A DNA stretch of 64,000 nt. Origin: Atherinomorus stipes (Eukaryota > Chordata > Actinopteri > Atheriniformes > Atherinidae). The stretch covers positions 124,001 through 188,000 of the forward strand of contig JALJCO010003064.1 of NCBI GenBank assembly GCA_023101725.1. Direction: 5' to 3'. Made by a program: the position numbers and the translations under genes. The notes beneath the pieces were generated by a model, which was given only the letters and a program-made list of their open reading frames with translations, did no database searches and was not told the origin of the DNA. This document shows positions 63,782 to 64,000 of this stretch, piece after piece (the stretch's first letter is position 1; every line of letters starts with the position of its first letter).

Positions 63782-64000
63782 AAACTAGAAGAATAGAAAT
63801 CTGCACACCAGTGAATGCTCCTCAGAAAGATTTAATGTGTGATGTTTTGGGCTCCTGCCCTTCGTCAGGCAAAAACATTTTGTCTGACGAAAGGCAGGAA
63901 CCCGAAACGTCAACGCATTAAATCTTTTCTGAGTAGCATTCACTGGTGTGCAGATCCCTATTCTTCTAGTTTGTACACTATTTTGCATCCAGCACCCAGT
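63782..64000. mobile_element. Palindromic repeat with hammerhead-like core, cut by the window end
   Basis: 63782-63972 is a nearly complete palindrome: two ~92-base arms (outer ends AAACTAGAAGAATAG and CTATTCTTCTAGTTT) around AACATTT. Homology to 55440-55562 continues past the right arm into TTTTGCATCCAGCACCCAGT, so the element extends beyond the window. Confidence 0.7.

Noticed and set aside
60501..64000. TRIM59 or SMC4 (with the miR-15b/16 cluster) as the expected next gene
   Set aside because: No RING, B-box or SMC ATPase sequence and no miR-15/16 seed-containing hairpin is visible before the window ends.

Overview
This is vertebrate nuclear DNA, most likely from a percomorph-type teleost fish. 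The genes have short coding exons with GT..AG introns and AATAAA poly(A) signals. The non-coding part is full of Tc1/mariner, hAT and PIF/Harbinger-like miniature elements and microsatellites of the kind common in teleost genomes. There are no operons, no CRISPR arrays, and no tRNA or rRNA genes that I can recognise. The species cannot be named from this window.

Layout. Three recognisable protein genes lie in tandem on the + strand. (1) 1-38.8 kb: the 3' part of PPM1L, an ER-anchored PP2C phosphatase. Its last three coding exons are at 27147-27363, 34796-34957 and 36745-37085. Exon 1 (N-terminal anchor and first metal-binding motif) lies upstream of the window, so 1-27146 is read as PPM1L intron 1. 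(2) 39.8-41.6 kb: ARL14, a small ARF-like GTPase with two coding exons, a TATA box and its own poly(A) signal. (3) 43.6-60.5 kb: KPNA4 (importin alpha-3), complete in 17 coding exons and 520 residues, with a 2.2-kb 3' UTR. Promoter-like motifs at about 60.65 kb and weak exon-like segments at 61.16-62.1 kb may mark another gene starting downstream; it could not be identified.

PPM1L, ARL14 and KPNA4 are also neighbours in mammals, so this is a conserved linkage group. They do not form a pathway: one dephosphorylates stress-kinase components at the ER, one acts in vesicle traffic, and one carries NLS cargo into the nucleus.

The mobile DNA is the most informative non-genic content. KPNA4 intron 5 holds an old reverse-strand Tc1 copy split by a Harbinger-type MITE (TTA target duplication), a hAT element (8-bp target duplication) and a palindromic MITE, which gives a relative insertion history. 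Other well-bounded elements are hAT copies at 2985-3396 and 19461-20207 and a Harbinger-type element at 9964-10440. Two copies of a repeat at 55.46 and 63.88 kb carry a hammerhead-ribozyme-like core, one of them inside a ~190-bp palindrome. I found no convincing new multi-gene system. The points worth following are the element nesting, the hammerhead-like motif, a charged insertion in PPM1L, the split ARL14 coding region and a likely sequence-quality defect near 6.65-6.89 kb.
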